Assembly (NCBI GenBank): GCA_964560765.1
Contig: CAZLMG010000053.1
Location: 1-24,510, forward strand
Length of the DNA: 24,510 nucleotides
From: CAZLMG01 sp964560765
GTDB lineage: Bacteria > Bdellovibrionota_B > Oligoflexia > Oligoflexales > CAZLMG01
Reading direction: 5' to 3'
Shown here one piece after another: positions 15,958-23,215 of the stretch (its first letter is position 1; each line of letters begins with the position of its first letter). The translations under genes and the position numbers were made by a program. The notes under the pieces were generated by a model. The model made no database searches. It saw only the letters and a program-made list of their open reading frames with translations, and had not been told where the DNA came from.

Positions 15958-18254
15958 CGCCAGAGTGCCCCCTGCCGTAGGCTGTCCAAGTTATCTCGGA
16001 GAATTTGGTATTGTGTCGCCGTCTTGAGATTCTGTTCCTGAAGTTGGTCTTTCGACTTCTCATATTGCAGCCAGTTCAAATCGGCTCGCCATTTACGATG
16101 CTTCGCTTGCTGCGATTCTGCTTCATGTTGAAATTCGCTGAGCAAGGCTTCTGAGCCGTGCCCCATGGTTAGTTCAAGTCGCCCCTTTATATGCTGGACC
16201 TCGCGCGCGAGCGCCATCTGCTTGGAGCTTTGCTCTTCGATTGCAGCCAGAATGGTCCGCACTTCTAGATCGATTTCGCCAGCCAGATCGACCAATTTCG
16301 TAAACGTCAACTTCGTGACATGATCCCATCGCTTCCAGGCAGTGGCCGCCTCACGAGCAAAGGCGCGAGCAGCTGGTTCTTGCAGCTTATCGCGGTAGGT
16401 TGCCAGGATTACTGCCTCGTCTTGGAGGACAACCGCGTAAGCGACGAGAGTGTCCTTGATGGTGCGGGCGCGGCTGCGCGACGCTACGCCTCGTAGCTTT
16501 TCCTTGCGCAACACTTCTCGAAGTCTCTGGGTGGTCTCATAGCTGGCGAGTGCTTGAGTTGACTGCTCTTCGACGTTCGATGCCTGATTTCCGAGCTCTC
16601 CTGAGTTTGTGGCCCTCGAAATGTAGTCTGTCCCACGAGCTGTCATGTGGGCGTCTCTAACTTTTTCCGACAGCGCAACGAGTCTATTTTCCAATTGCGC
16701 ATAGTTCAGCCAGCTCTGCCAGCCACGATATAGTCGACGCTCTGTCAACGCCGAGCCAACGAGGCGATGTCGCTTCTGCATAAGCGATTTCAGGCGAAGG
16801 GCATCAGTTTCAGAGATGGCTGACTCGTAAAACTTGCTCTCGGCAGCGACAAGAGACTTCCCTTGCTCAAGTACGTGCTCGGACAATTCAGCAAGTTGCT
16901 CGGCTTTCATGGCCCAGTGGGGGCGCAAATGATGCGACTCCAATCGACCGAGAACGTACGTGAAGTCGCTAACGTTGCCCTGAATCTGCGCAAGGCGGTA
17001 CATTAGCTGTTCCAAACGATCGAATGCTCTCATCCCTTGATCGACGATTGTCGAGGATTTGAAGAATGGAGAAATGGTTCTCTGAAGGTTTTTTAAATCC
17101 GTATGTGTCAGCCGATCTCGACCATGATAGCGGGTCGTTACCTGCTTGGTGACCGTCGAGATTTCTGATTCGCGGCTCTCTATGCTGGCAATGGCGCTGT
17201 TCCAGTCTCCGGAGCGCATTTGCAGGTAAGCTAAAAGATTTTTTAGAGTCAACGACTCTTCACTGTTTGGTTGCTCGGCGATGAATCGAGTGGCTGCCTC
17301 TGAGGCCTGCGCCTCTTTTCCGAGTTCGAGGAGAACATAGATACTCTCAAATGCTGCCTTTCGAATGGCGGGATTCCCGGCAGACACATCGCTGTAGTAG
17401 GCGAGGGCCTTCTCTGGTTCCCGCTTCATCACGGCAATTCTGGCAAGGCCCAATAGGGCAAGATTGCGAAAATCGGCGGCACCAGGCTCCTTCTGTTGTG
17501 CGGCCTCCGCAAAGGCCATTCGTGCTTGATCGAGTTGCTTATCGCGCAAGTGAATGACGGCGCGAAAGTAGAGGCTGCGGGCCTTTAGGTGGCTATCAGG
17601 CGCCCGCTTTGCGGCATCTTCAAACCAGTTTGCAGCCAACGAGTAGTTTCCTCTTTCGGCAGCCGAGCGTGCGGCCAGATACAGGATCTCTGCGGAAAGG
17701 CCTTCATTCATGGGTAGCGATAGAACACCTGCAAGCAGGCGTTTAAGTTCTTGCGCATCATATGCATTGGATGCGACTGCGAGTGGCAGCAGGCGATTCA
17801 ATGTCTCGGTCATCTCGGAGTAGTTCTTATCTTGTTGGCTAATGAATGACGCAATGTAGCGGCGAAAACTAAGAATTGCTTCCTCAGAGGCTCCCATTCC
17901 CTCCTGGGCGCGACCGAGAATGGTCAGAGCTTGTAGATAGGTTCGACCTTCAGGTTTCTGCAGCAACTGCAAATAGTCTTTTGCCTCGGCGGCCGCCGCG
18001 TGAAATTCACCTAAGTCGAGATAGTGTTGCGCCCTCTCCAAACTATGCTTCAGCGCCTCCTGGTACGGTGCGAACGCCGCGGCGCTGCTGAGGCTGCCAA
18101 CGGATTTGGCTTGCTGCTCAATGAGGTTTAGTTGCATCTGCGCCTCTTGGACGAGATGTTCGGGTGAAGACGCCTGCTGCGCTTCGCTCGATGTTGCATT
18201 GGCGCCGGCAAGAAATGCGCTAAAGAGCCATGCATGAGAGGCTTTGAGTTTCAT
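15954..18254 (-). CDS. Exported TPR and coiled-coil protein
   Basis: This is a 766-residue protein with a signal peptide (about 1-25). The first half is TPR-like (from about 60 to 360, with units such as RSLYFRAVIHLRDKQLDQA and LGLARIAVMKREPEKALAYY). The second half is long helices rich in Glu, Gln, Arg and Leu, especially 560-766, where coiled coil is likely. It ends in the aromatic-basic GALWR. No enzyme motif is seen. The start lies one base after the upstream stop codon, with AAGG about 9 bases upstream. Its place between the beta/coiled-coil protein and the large TPR protein suggests it is a structural partner in the same periplasmic assembly. I do not recognise a named family, although long TPR proteins of this kind are common in myxobacterial motility loci. 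Confidence 0.83.
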   Translation of the reverse strand: MKLKASHAWLFSAFLAGANATSSEAQQASSPEHLVQEAQMQLNLIEQQAKSVGSLSSAAAFAPYQEALKHSLERAQHYLDLGEFHAAAAEAKDYLQLLQKPEGRTYLQALTILGRAQEGMGASEEAILSFRRYIASFISQQDKNYSEMTETLNRLLPLAVASNAYDAQELKRLLAGVLSLPMNEGLSAEILYLAARSAAERGNYSLAANWFEDAAKRAPDSHLKARSLYFRAVIHLRDKQLDQARMAFAEAAQQKEPGAADFRNLALLGLARIAVMKREPEKALAYYSDVSAGNPAIRKAAFESIYVLLELGKEAQASEAATRFIAEQPNSEESLTLKNLLAYLQMRSGDWNSAIASIESRESEISTVTKQVTTRYHGRDRLTHTDLKNLQRTISPFFKSSTIVDQGMRAFDRLEQLMYRLAQIQGNVSDFTYVLGRLESHHLRPHWAMKAEQLAELSEHVLEQGKSLVAAESKFYESAISETDALRLKSLMQKRHRLVGSALTERRLYRGWQSWLNYAQLENRLVALSEKVRDAHMTARGTDYISRATNSGELGNQASNVEEQSTQALASYETTQRLREVLRKEKLRGVASRSRARTIKDTLVAYAVVLQDEAVILATYRDKLQEPAARAFAREAATAWKRWDHVTKLTFTKLVDLAGEIDLEVRTILAAIEEQSSKQMALAREVQHIKGRLELTMGHGSEALLSEFQHEAESQQAKHRKWRADLNWLQYEKSKDQLQEQNLKTATQYQILRDNLDSLRQGALWR

Positions 18255-18255
18255 G

Positions 18256-18969
18256 TTACATCGCCTTTAGTACGGCTGTTGCTTTGCCATCGAGTGTTTT
18301 GGGTGACGTGATCTCTATGGCAAGTCGTTGCTTGGCATTCTCACTGGAGACATTCACTTCAAACATCTGATCAATTGTGCGGGTTAGGGGCGTCTGTACG
18401 GGGATTCCGTTGCTCTCTCGCAATGACATGCGAGCCAAAATTCTTAGTTTGTGAGATCCAGGAGTCATCGGCCCGGAGTAGATCGGCGTCGCTTTCCCTG
18501 GCATCCAAATTCCACCGGCATCTTCGAGGCGGTAAACTTCGAATTCGTCGATAAATGCGGCGATGTACTGCAAAGCTGCGGCGTCTCCCTCAGGTAACTT
18601 GACTTCAATGGCTACATGGTTGCTGAGTCGTGCGAGGTCTACCACGTGCTGCCGGGATCTGTGGACACGAGCTGAGAGAGATTCGACCTGTTGCTCTAGC
18701 TTGCCGATCGCTTCTCCGATGTCTTTGATTCTCGATAGGTCATCGCCTTCGGCATAGATCGTTTGACCCGAGAAGGTAACTTCAGGCGATTTAGTGCGGA
18801 GTTCATCCATCTTGGCGCCCTTGATGGAAAAGGGATCACCCTCTTGTTCAAGGAGGCGCTCTTCCAACCGGTCGAGGATGGATTCGACCTTGGCGACATC
18901 CTGACTCTGAGAGCTGTTCAGGATCGCAATGCTGACGATGCAGAGTGTTTTTTTCAAGATCATTCTCAT
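18256..18969 (-). CDS. Exported coiled-coil / beta-domain protein of unknown function
   Basis: This is a 237-residue protein. A short signal-like N-terminus (1-23) has KK before the hydrophobic stretch. Two helical heptad regions follow (about 24-44 and 76-113), then a beta-rich domain (117-221) containing YSGPMTPGSHKLRI and FEVNV. This Gly-Pro-x-x-Pro-Gly-x-His-x-L pattern recurs in myxobacterial proteins encoded beside TPR genes, as I recall, but I cannot name the family. I start at the ATG at 18969: GGAG lies 10 bases upstream, the signal peptide then begins at once, and the gene sits 19 bases after the transglycosylase stop. The longer frame back to 19098 would overlap that gene and bury the signal peptide. 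Confidence 0.75.
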   Translation of the reverse strand: MRMILKKTLCIVSIAILNSSQSQDVAKVESILDRLEERLLEQEGDPFSIKGAKMDELRTKSPEVTFSGQTIYAEGDDLSRIKDIGEAIGKLEQQVESLSARVHRSRQHVVDLARLSNHVAIEVKLPEGDAAALQYIAAFIDEFEVYRLEDAGGIWMPGKATPIYSGPMTPGSHKLRILARMSLRESNGIPVQTPLTRTIDQMFEVNVSSENAKQRLAIEITSPKTLDGKATAVLKAM

Positions 18970-18988
18970 GGCCAGGCTCTCCAATGGT

Positions 18989-20221
18989 TCAGCCGCGGAT
19001 TCGTTGCAGTGCACTTTGTATATTCTTTGCGAACTCTGCAGGTATGAGTAGCTCGACTCCGCTGGGAATCGCGTGATATTTGTGGGTTTCATAGGCATTA
19101 GGCAGGATATGCGGATTGTGGGCTTTCAGCGTGTGCTGATCGATCTTTCCATACTTCATCAACTGGTGCACGGATACGGGTCGCGGAATCGTAATGCGAG
19201 CGATGTTAGTCGGCTGGGGAGTCTTATTGTGCAAGCGCCGAAAATGATGATGATAGATGTTTCTGGCAGCGAGAAACTCGCCGTAGAAGTTGCGACTGGC
19301 AAAACCAAATGTGTTCGACTTGTGGCGCTCGATGATAATTCCAATGTCGTTGGTTCCGAGGGTCTTAACCGCACGCGCCATGCCAGCTGCGCCATGGTTA
19401 TATGCGGTAATCGCCAGTGGCCAGGCTTTCAGGTGAGCGTAATTGTCGCGCAAAAGGCGAGCCGCTCCGCGCGTTGCAGCCATGGGTTCGTTTCTTTCGT
19501 CGATGTAGTGATTGACGTTCATGTATAGCTTGGCCGTAGCGCGCATGAATTGCCAGACTCCGGAAGCCCCGACCTTTGAGATCGCCTCGGTATTGAACAT
19601 GGACTCGACGAAGGCGATCCGTGTCAGTTCTGTTGGAATTTGCTCTCGTGCAAAGATTCGTTCCATGTGCGGCAGATACTTATCGGCGCGAGTTGCCGCC
19701 CGCTCGAATTCATCAACCAAGCCAGCTTGGCTGCGTAGATTGACGTTGCCTTGATAAAGGCGAGATAGAGCCGCGCGGTTTCGTCGGTATACTTGATAGA
19801 TGCGTTGTTCCATGGGGCCGTGCTTGATGGCCCGCTCTCGCTCAATTGCAAATCTCCTGACGGCAAGTGCATAGCGATCAAGATACTTGGTAGTAGTCAG
19901 CTCGCGATCACGCCGATTATAGGGATTTGGTCGCGACATTTGCCGCTGCAGGAGTTCGAAGTCGATGACATCGATAATGAGATCTGGGGCCTCCGCATCG
20001 TGGATGAGAACCTGTGTGGACTTGTATTTGCCAAACACTTTTTCCCAGAACCAAACTTGCTTGGCGACGGTTGTGGGCATGGGAAACAAGTGTGAGGTCG
20101 GCGATGCGATAGGCGTCGCCTTGGTGGTCGCGCCACGAGCGGACGTCGCTGCGCACACAAGCCCGAACGCCATGGCGGTCATGGCGAGAGAATTCGTTGC
20201 TCTGGGGCGCGCGATAGCCAC
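18989..20221 (-). CDS. Lytic murein transglycosylase with LysM-like tail (MltD-type)
   Basis: This 410-residue enzyme cleaves the MurNAc-GlcNAc bond of peptidoglycan in the periplasm, forming 1,6-anhydromuramyl ends. The signal peptide is about 1-30. The SLT domain spans about 185-325 with catalytic E206 in RIAFVESMFN, followed by GASGVWQFM (218-226), AYNHG (273-277) and NFYGEFLAA (311-319), all standard for the GH23 MltD-like family. A LysM-like module (347-393, from PRPVSVHQLMKYGKI to IPSGVELLIP) should bind glycan. The start is GTG, supported by GAGG 5 bases upstream; an ATG at 20182 is the alternative but would shorten the signal peptide. It is the first gene of the TPR operon, which is its most unusual feature. 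Confidence 0.93.
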   Translation of the reverse strand: MAIARPRATNSLAMTAMAFGLVCAATSARGATTKATPIASPTSHLFPMPTTVAKQVWFWEKVFGKYKSTQVLIHDAEAPDLIIDVIDFELLQRQMSRPNPYNRRDRELTTTKYLDRYALAVRRFAIERERAIKHGPMEQRIYQVYRRNRAALSRLYQGNVNLRSQAGLVDEFERAATRADKYLPHMERIFAREQIPTELTRIAFVESMFNTEAISKVGASGVWQFMRATAKLYMNVNHYIDERNEPMAATRGAARLLRDNYAHLKAWPLAITAYNHGAAGMARAVKTLGTNDIGIIIERHKSNTFGFASRNFYGEFLAARNIYHHHFRRLHNKTPQPTNIARITIPRPVSVHQLMKYGKIDQHTLKAHNPHILPNAYETHKYHAIPSGVELLIPAEFAKNIQSALQRIRG

Positions 20222-20310
20222 CGATGCCTCGTTTCCAGTGAATGAGTGATGCCGTACAGCTGCAGGTCAGTGCCGTGAGTTCGTCATGTAGTTCAGGGAT
20301 ATTCTTTATT

Positions 20311-20340
20311 ATTTTAGCAATCAGAGCGGCTCACCGGCAA
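20311..20340 (-). promoter_or_regulatory. Probable promoter of the transglycosylase-TPR operon
   Basis: On the minus strand TTGCCG (20335-20340) is followed after 18 bases by TAAAAT (20311-20316). Transcription would start near 20304, leaving an 80-base leader before the GTG. No other convincing promoter is seen within the operon, where all gene gaps are 19 bases or less. Confidence 0.4.
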
Positions 20341-20362
20341 ACTTGACGGGTCGCGCCTGAGG

Positions 20363-20391
20363 TTGACGGAGGCTCCCGGCAATGATAACAA
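20363..20391 (+). promoter_or_regulatory. Probable promoter of tRNA-Pro
   Basis: TTGACG (20363-20368) and TAACAA (20386-20391) are 17 bases apart, with an extended -10 TG one base before the hexamer. Transcription would begin near 20398, about 40 bases before the tRNA. It is back to back with the operon promoter on the other strand; the two -35 hexamers are 22 bases apart. Confidence 0.5.
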
Positions 20392-20437
20392 CGGGAGTTC
20401 ATACGGCGTTTCCTGCGTATGAATTTCTTTTCCAAGT

Positions 20438-20514
20438 CGGGGTGTAGCGCAGCCTGGTAGCGCACACGTCTGGGGGGCGTGGGGTCGTGGGTTCAAATCC
20501 CGCCACCCCGACCA
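20438..20514 (+). tRNA. tRNA-Pro (anticodon GGG)
   Basis: The 77-base gene forms a full cloverleaf. The acceptor stem pairs CGGGGTG with CACCCCG, the discriminator is A and CCA is encoded. The D arm is GCGCAGCCTGGTAGCGC, the anticodon loop is CTGGGGG and the T arm contains GGTTCAAATCC. C1-G72 and the anticodon identify proline. No T-rich terminator hairpin follows closely. Confidence 0.95.
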
Positions 20515-20827
20515 TTCTTTTGGAATAGGCTCCATTTTGACAGTTGTGGAAACAACTAGCTAGACAACCAAACAGCGTCCAATACACAGAAAATACTAAT
20601 TTATCATGGCTCCGCCGGCCTTGAGTTGAGTCGTTCGCGCGTTTGCAGGTGCAGCCGTCGCGCCCGCAGTTCGGCAGTCAAATGGCGAAGGTTATTGCTG
20701 AATTCGGTTTAGCTTGGACTTCGCAAGACGCCAGCGGCTGGTTCGGCCCGCACCTTGCAACCCCTGCTCACATCACCCACTTCGACAAACGACGAACGCC
20801 ACCGGGCTTAGCTAACGGAGCAAACGC
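20515..20827 (+). other. Gap between tRNA-Pro and the acidic lipoprotein gene
   Basis: A perfect TTGACA (20537-20542) lies upstream of only a weak -10 (TAGACA at 18 bases). Overlapping it, AGTTGT and ACAACT (20542-20557) form a 6-bp hairpin with a GGAA tetraloop. Neither is a clear terminator. A frame ending in ATGA overlap with the lipoprotein start (ATG at 20682, 49 codons, no ribosome site) could be a leader peptide, but I do not call it a gene. The promoter of the lipoprotein genes is presumably here. Confidence 0.35.
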
Positions 20828-21658
20828 ATGAACAAGAACTTTCGGCATCTGTCGATGATGAGCCAGTCGATCATCCTAGCACTGACCTTGGTTAGCTGTC
20901 AGGGACAGCAAGTTCAAGCGCCGGTGGATGCGAAATCTGCGGCCCATGGTTCACAATCGGCGCAGCGTCGTGCGCAGGGATTGGATGCCGGAACATCCAA
21001 GACATCGGTCGCGGGGACGACACTATCTGCTGGAGTGGAAGTCACAGTTGAGGACGAAGTAGTGGGCTTCACACTCATCTGCTTGACGGCAGAGGGGTGC
21101 CCTGTGGATGAAAACAATTTTCTCCTTAGAGGCAAAATGATGGTAACGGTGAGAAATTCCGTGGCGCTTTATCTTGTTAGCGCTGCTGAGAACAGCGACC
21201 TATCCTTGGTGTCCACGCCGTGCATTCCAATGGGGACAGTGGCAGGAGGCGGAAACAGCACCCTCCGCCCACCGTTTGGCCCTTGTCAACCGTTCACCCC
21301 AGTAAGACCGACTCCCAACAACGATGGCGATGGCCAAGGCAATAGCGGTGGGCAGTGTGACGCCAATGGTAGCGGTGATGAATCTTCAGGCGATTCCACC
21401 GAAGATTCCGGCAAAGACAAAAACACCGGCGATCCAGACATCAGCAAAGACTGCGCACCCAATGCCATTTGTAATCCCGCAGCGGGCGACGATAATAATG
21501 CTCCTGACGATAGCAACGACCCGATGCCTCAACCGCCAACTTGGTTCGATGATGATCCCATGCCCGCCGCCCTACCTGAAGAGCAAGTGCCATGGGTCTG
21601 CGATAGTGCACTTCCAGGTGGCGATGGTACAGCCCAGGGTTGCGATCCGGCGTGGTGA
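20828..21658 (+). CDS. Acidic low-complexity surface lipoprotein
   Basis: This is a 276-residue protein with a lipoprotein signal: hydrophobic 14-22 and lipobox LVSC with C24. A Gln/Ala/Ser-rich linker leads to a compact region (about 60-120) with two cysteines, C83 and C89. From about 150 the chain is mostly Asp, Asn, Gly, Ser and Pro, with scattered Cys, and looks disordered and strongly acidic, possibly calcium-binding. GGAG lies 7 bases before the ATG. It is followed after 59 bases by another lipoprotein gene on the same strand, so the two may form an operon. I recognise no family. Confidence 0.7.
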   Translation: MNKNFRHLSMMSQSIILALTLVSCQGQQVQAPVDAKSAAHGSQSAQRRAQGLDAGTSKTSVAGTTLSAGVEVTVEDEVVGFTLICLTAEGCPVDENNFLLRGKMMVTVRNSVALYLVSAAENSDLSLVSTPCIPMGTVAGGGNSTLRPPFGPCQPFTPVRPTPNNDGDGQGNSGGQCDANGSGDESSGDSTEDSGKDKNTGDPDISKDCAPNAICNPAAGDDNNAPDDSNDPMPQPPTWFDDDPMPAALPEEQVPWVCDSALPGGDGTAQGCDPAW

Positions 21659-21717
21659 TCGACTCAAGAAACTGGAGATATTCACCGATAGCACAATGAA
21701 CAGCAACCGGGTGCAAC

Positions 21718-23028
21718 ATGCGGCTTCCATGGATTCTTTGGCTAACGATCACTGGGCTCGGCCTAGGTGGTTGCACCCGTGTGGGTAAACAAGACTCGAG
21801 CGAGAATAAGTCAAGCAAGGGCGGCAGCCGCGCTGGATCCGATCGGCCTCTGCCGGGATACTTGGCGCAAACCGCCGATGGCAATTTTTTCGTCCAGTTC
21901 CCCGCTTCCACAGACGCAGCTCCCTTTCCACGCATCGATTTGGCCTACGTGGTCGCCTCGATCACCGCCGACTCGGTGACTCGCTATTCAGACCCGGTGA
22001 AACTGGTCATCGAGGATGATGCCGGTGCCATGCCCGCTACCTCCGATTTGGATCGGTTGGTGGCGATCTGCACGCGCGACTCGCAAATTGTGCCGGCAAA
22101 TCCCGCAGCTATTTTTGAAACAGAACGCCTCTATGTTCCTGCGTCGGTGATTTATGATTCTAGCTTTTACTCGTGCTTTGCCCGTACCGTACTTTCGTTT
22201 TTAGGTGACTCGTTCACCTTTGTCGCCGCGTCTATCGATGATGCGGCGCCTACGGGATTTTCCGGCAGCGCTGTCTTGGAGGAAGCGAGCGACGTCAGCG
22301 CTACCTGGGCTCCCTCTTTAAATGGCGCTGGTAATATTTCGTTCACGCCAGCTGCCGGCCAAGAGAACTTGCGGCACGGCGTGGCCATCTGGGGAGGCGC
22401 CGAATCGGAGGTGCCTGCAACTTGTGGCAGTGGCACCCGCAGCTTTCTTTTAAGCGCCGGCACGCACAGCGTCGTATTTTCCGGGCAACTGGTGACCGAG
22501 CCGCTGCATGTGCTGGTCTGTGCCGTCAATGGGCAGGGTGTGGCATCGTCGGGAGTTTCATTTACCCTAGACCCCGCGGCTCAGGTGTCAAGCTCGACCT
22601 CAACCTCAACATCCACCAGCTCCACGAGCAGCGGCGGCACACAAGGGTGTCCGACCGGAGGGGTTGAATATCCTGGTGATGCAAGCAATTGCTATTTCTT
22701 GGGAGAAGCGGGAAGCAGCTGCACGGATGTATGCATGGATATCAGTTGGGAAACCTTACAGGGTTGGGACCCTTCTTTGGCAACGATCGATTTTATAGGC
22801 TATAGCAATGCCACGGGATACGATCAAGCGACCAATAGGACGCGCTGCCAGGGGGTGTTGACCTTGCTAACAGGCGAGAACTTTGCCGTGGAGACAGCGC
22901 ATAATCCTGGTCTAGGCTGTCATACCGATGGAACGGGGCAGGTTTTCTATTTTGACACTGACTTCTATACAACTCAGATCGCAAATTCTGCGGATGCCAG
23001 GCGCGTGTGTTCCTGCGCGAAACCGTAG
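21718..23028 (+). CDS. Surface lipoprotein with Ser/Thr linker and eight-cysteine C-terminal domain
   Basis: This is a 436-residue protein. The lipobox LGGC places the lipid-carrying cysteine at C19. Residues 20-45 are a polar tether. A beta-rich region of two apparent domains follows (about 46-285) with a few cysteines. A Ser/Thr-only linker (about 290-308), coded by near-hexamer repeats, leads to a C-terminal domain (311-436) with eight cysteines, enough for four disulfides, including CTDVC, GLGC and a final VCSC. Such Cys-rich tails behind Ser/Thr linkers are common on secreted proteins of myxobacteria and bdellovibrios, with unknown ligands. The ribosome site is weak, so coupling to the upstream lipoprotein gene is possible. 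Confidence 0.75.
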   Translation: MRLPWILWLTITGLGLGGCTRVGKQDSSENKSSKGGSRAGSDRPLPGYLAQTADGNFFVQFPASTDAAPFPRIDLAYVVASITADSVTRYSDPVKLVIEDDAGAMPATSDLDRLVAICTRDSQIVPANPAAIFETERLYVPASVIYDSSFYSCFARTVLSFLGDSFTFVAASIDDAAPTGFSGSAVLEEASDVSATWAPSLNGAGNISFTPAAGQENLRHGVAIWGGAESEVPATCGSGTRSFLLSAGTHSVVFSGQLVTEPLHVLVCAVNGQGVASSGVSFTLDPAAQVSSSTSTSTSTSSTSSGGTQGCPTGGVEYPGDASNCYFLGEAGSSCTDVCMDISWETLQGWDPSLATIDFIGYSNATGYDQATNRTRCQGVLTLLTGENFAVETAHNPGLGCHTDGTGQVFYFDTDFYTTQIANSADARRVCSCAKP

Positions 23029-23122
23029 GTGGGTTAGAAATTAGGTAGGACTGAAGAAAGCGCAGTTACCGCCGCATTTATCGCATTCTTATAGATGGCA
23101 TACTTGCCTCTTTGTAAGCCAC

Positions 23123-23141
23123 GGCCGCATGCGGCGCGGCC
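23123..23141. repeat. GC-rich inverted repeat in the gap before the last gene
   Basis: GGCCGC (23123-23128) and GCGGCC (23136-23141) can pair, and within them GCCGCATGCGGC (23124-23135) is a perfect 12-base palindrome. No T-run follows on the plus strand, so it is not a typical terminator. It lies about 95 bases downstream of the lipoprotein stop and 75 upstream of the next start, where an operator would also fit. Confidence 0.3.
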
Positions 23142-23215
23142 CCAAGAATCGCCCCAGTCCTCACCCTGCATTAGGTCCCTCGCCAAACTGCCGATAGATC
23201 TCCACAGGGAGACCT

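Noticed and set aside
18970..19098. 43-codon N-terminal extension of the coiled-coil/beta protein
   Set aside because: It would overlap the transglycosylase gene and put residues in front of the signal peptide; GGAG supports the ATG at 18969.
20314..20587. Two minus-strand frames across tRNA-Pro with WRDLNPRPHAPQT- and GVAGFEPTTPRPP-like sequences
   Set aside because: These are the well-known false proteins produced by reading the reverse strand of a tRNA gene; there is no ribosome site and the cloverleaf explains the sequence.
20643..20831. 62-codon plus-strand frame with ATGA overlap into the acidic lipoprotein gene
   Set aside because: The start would be TTG without a Shine-Dalgarno, the composition is unremarkable and no motif is seen. 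A leader peptide from ATG 20682 remains possible but unsupported.
21324..21935. Overlapping long frames on both strands across the two lipoprotein genes
   Set aside because: They shadow the lipoprotein genes, which have lipoboxes and continuous domain structure. The other frames have none.
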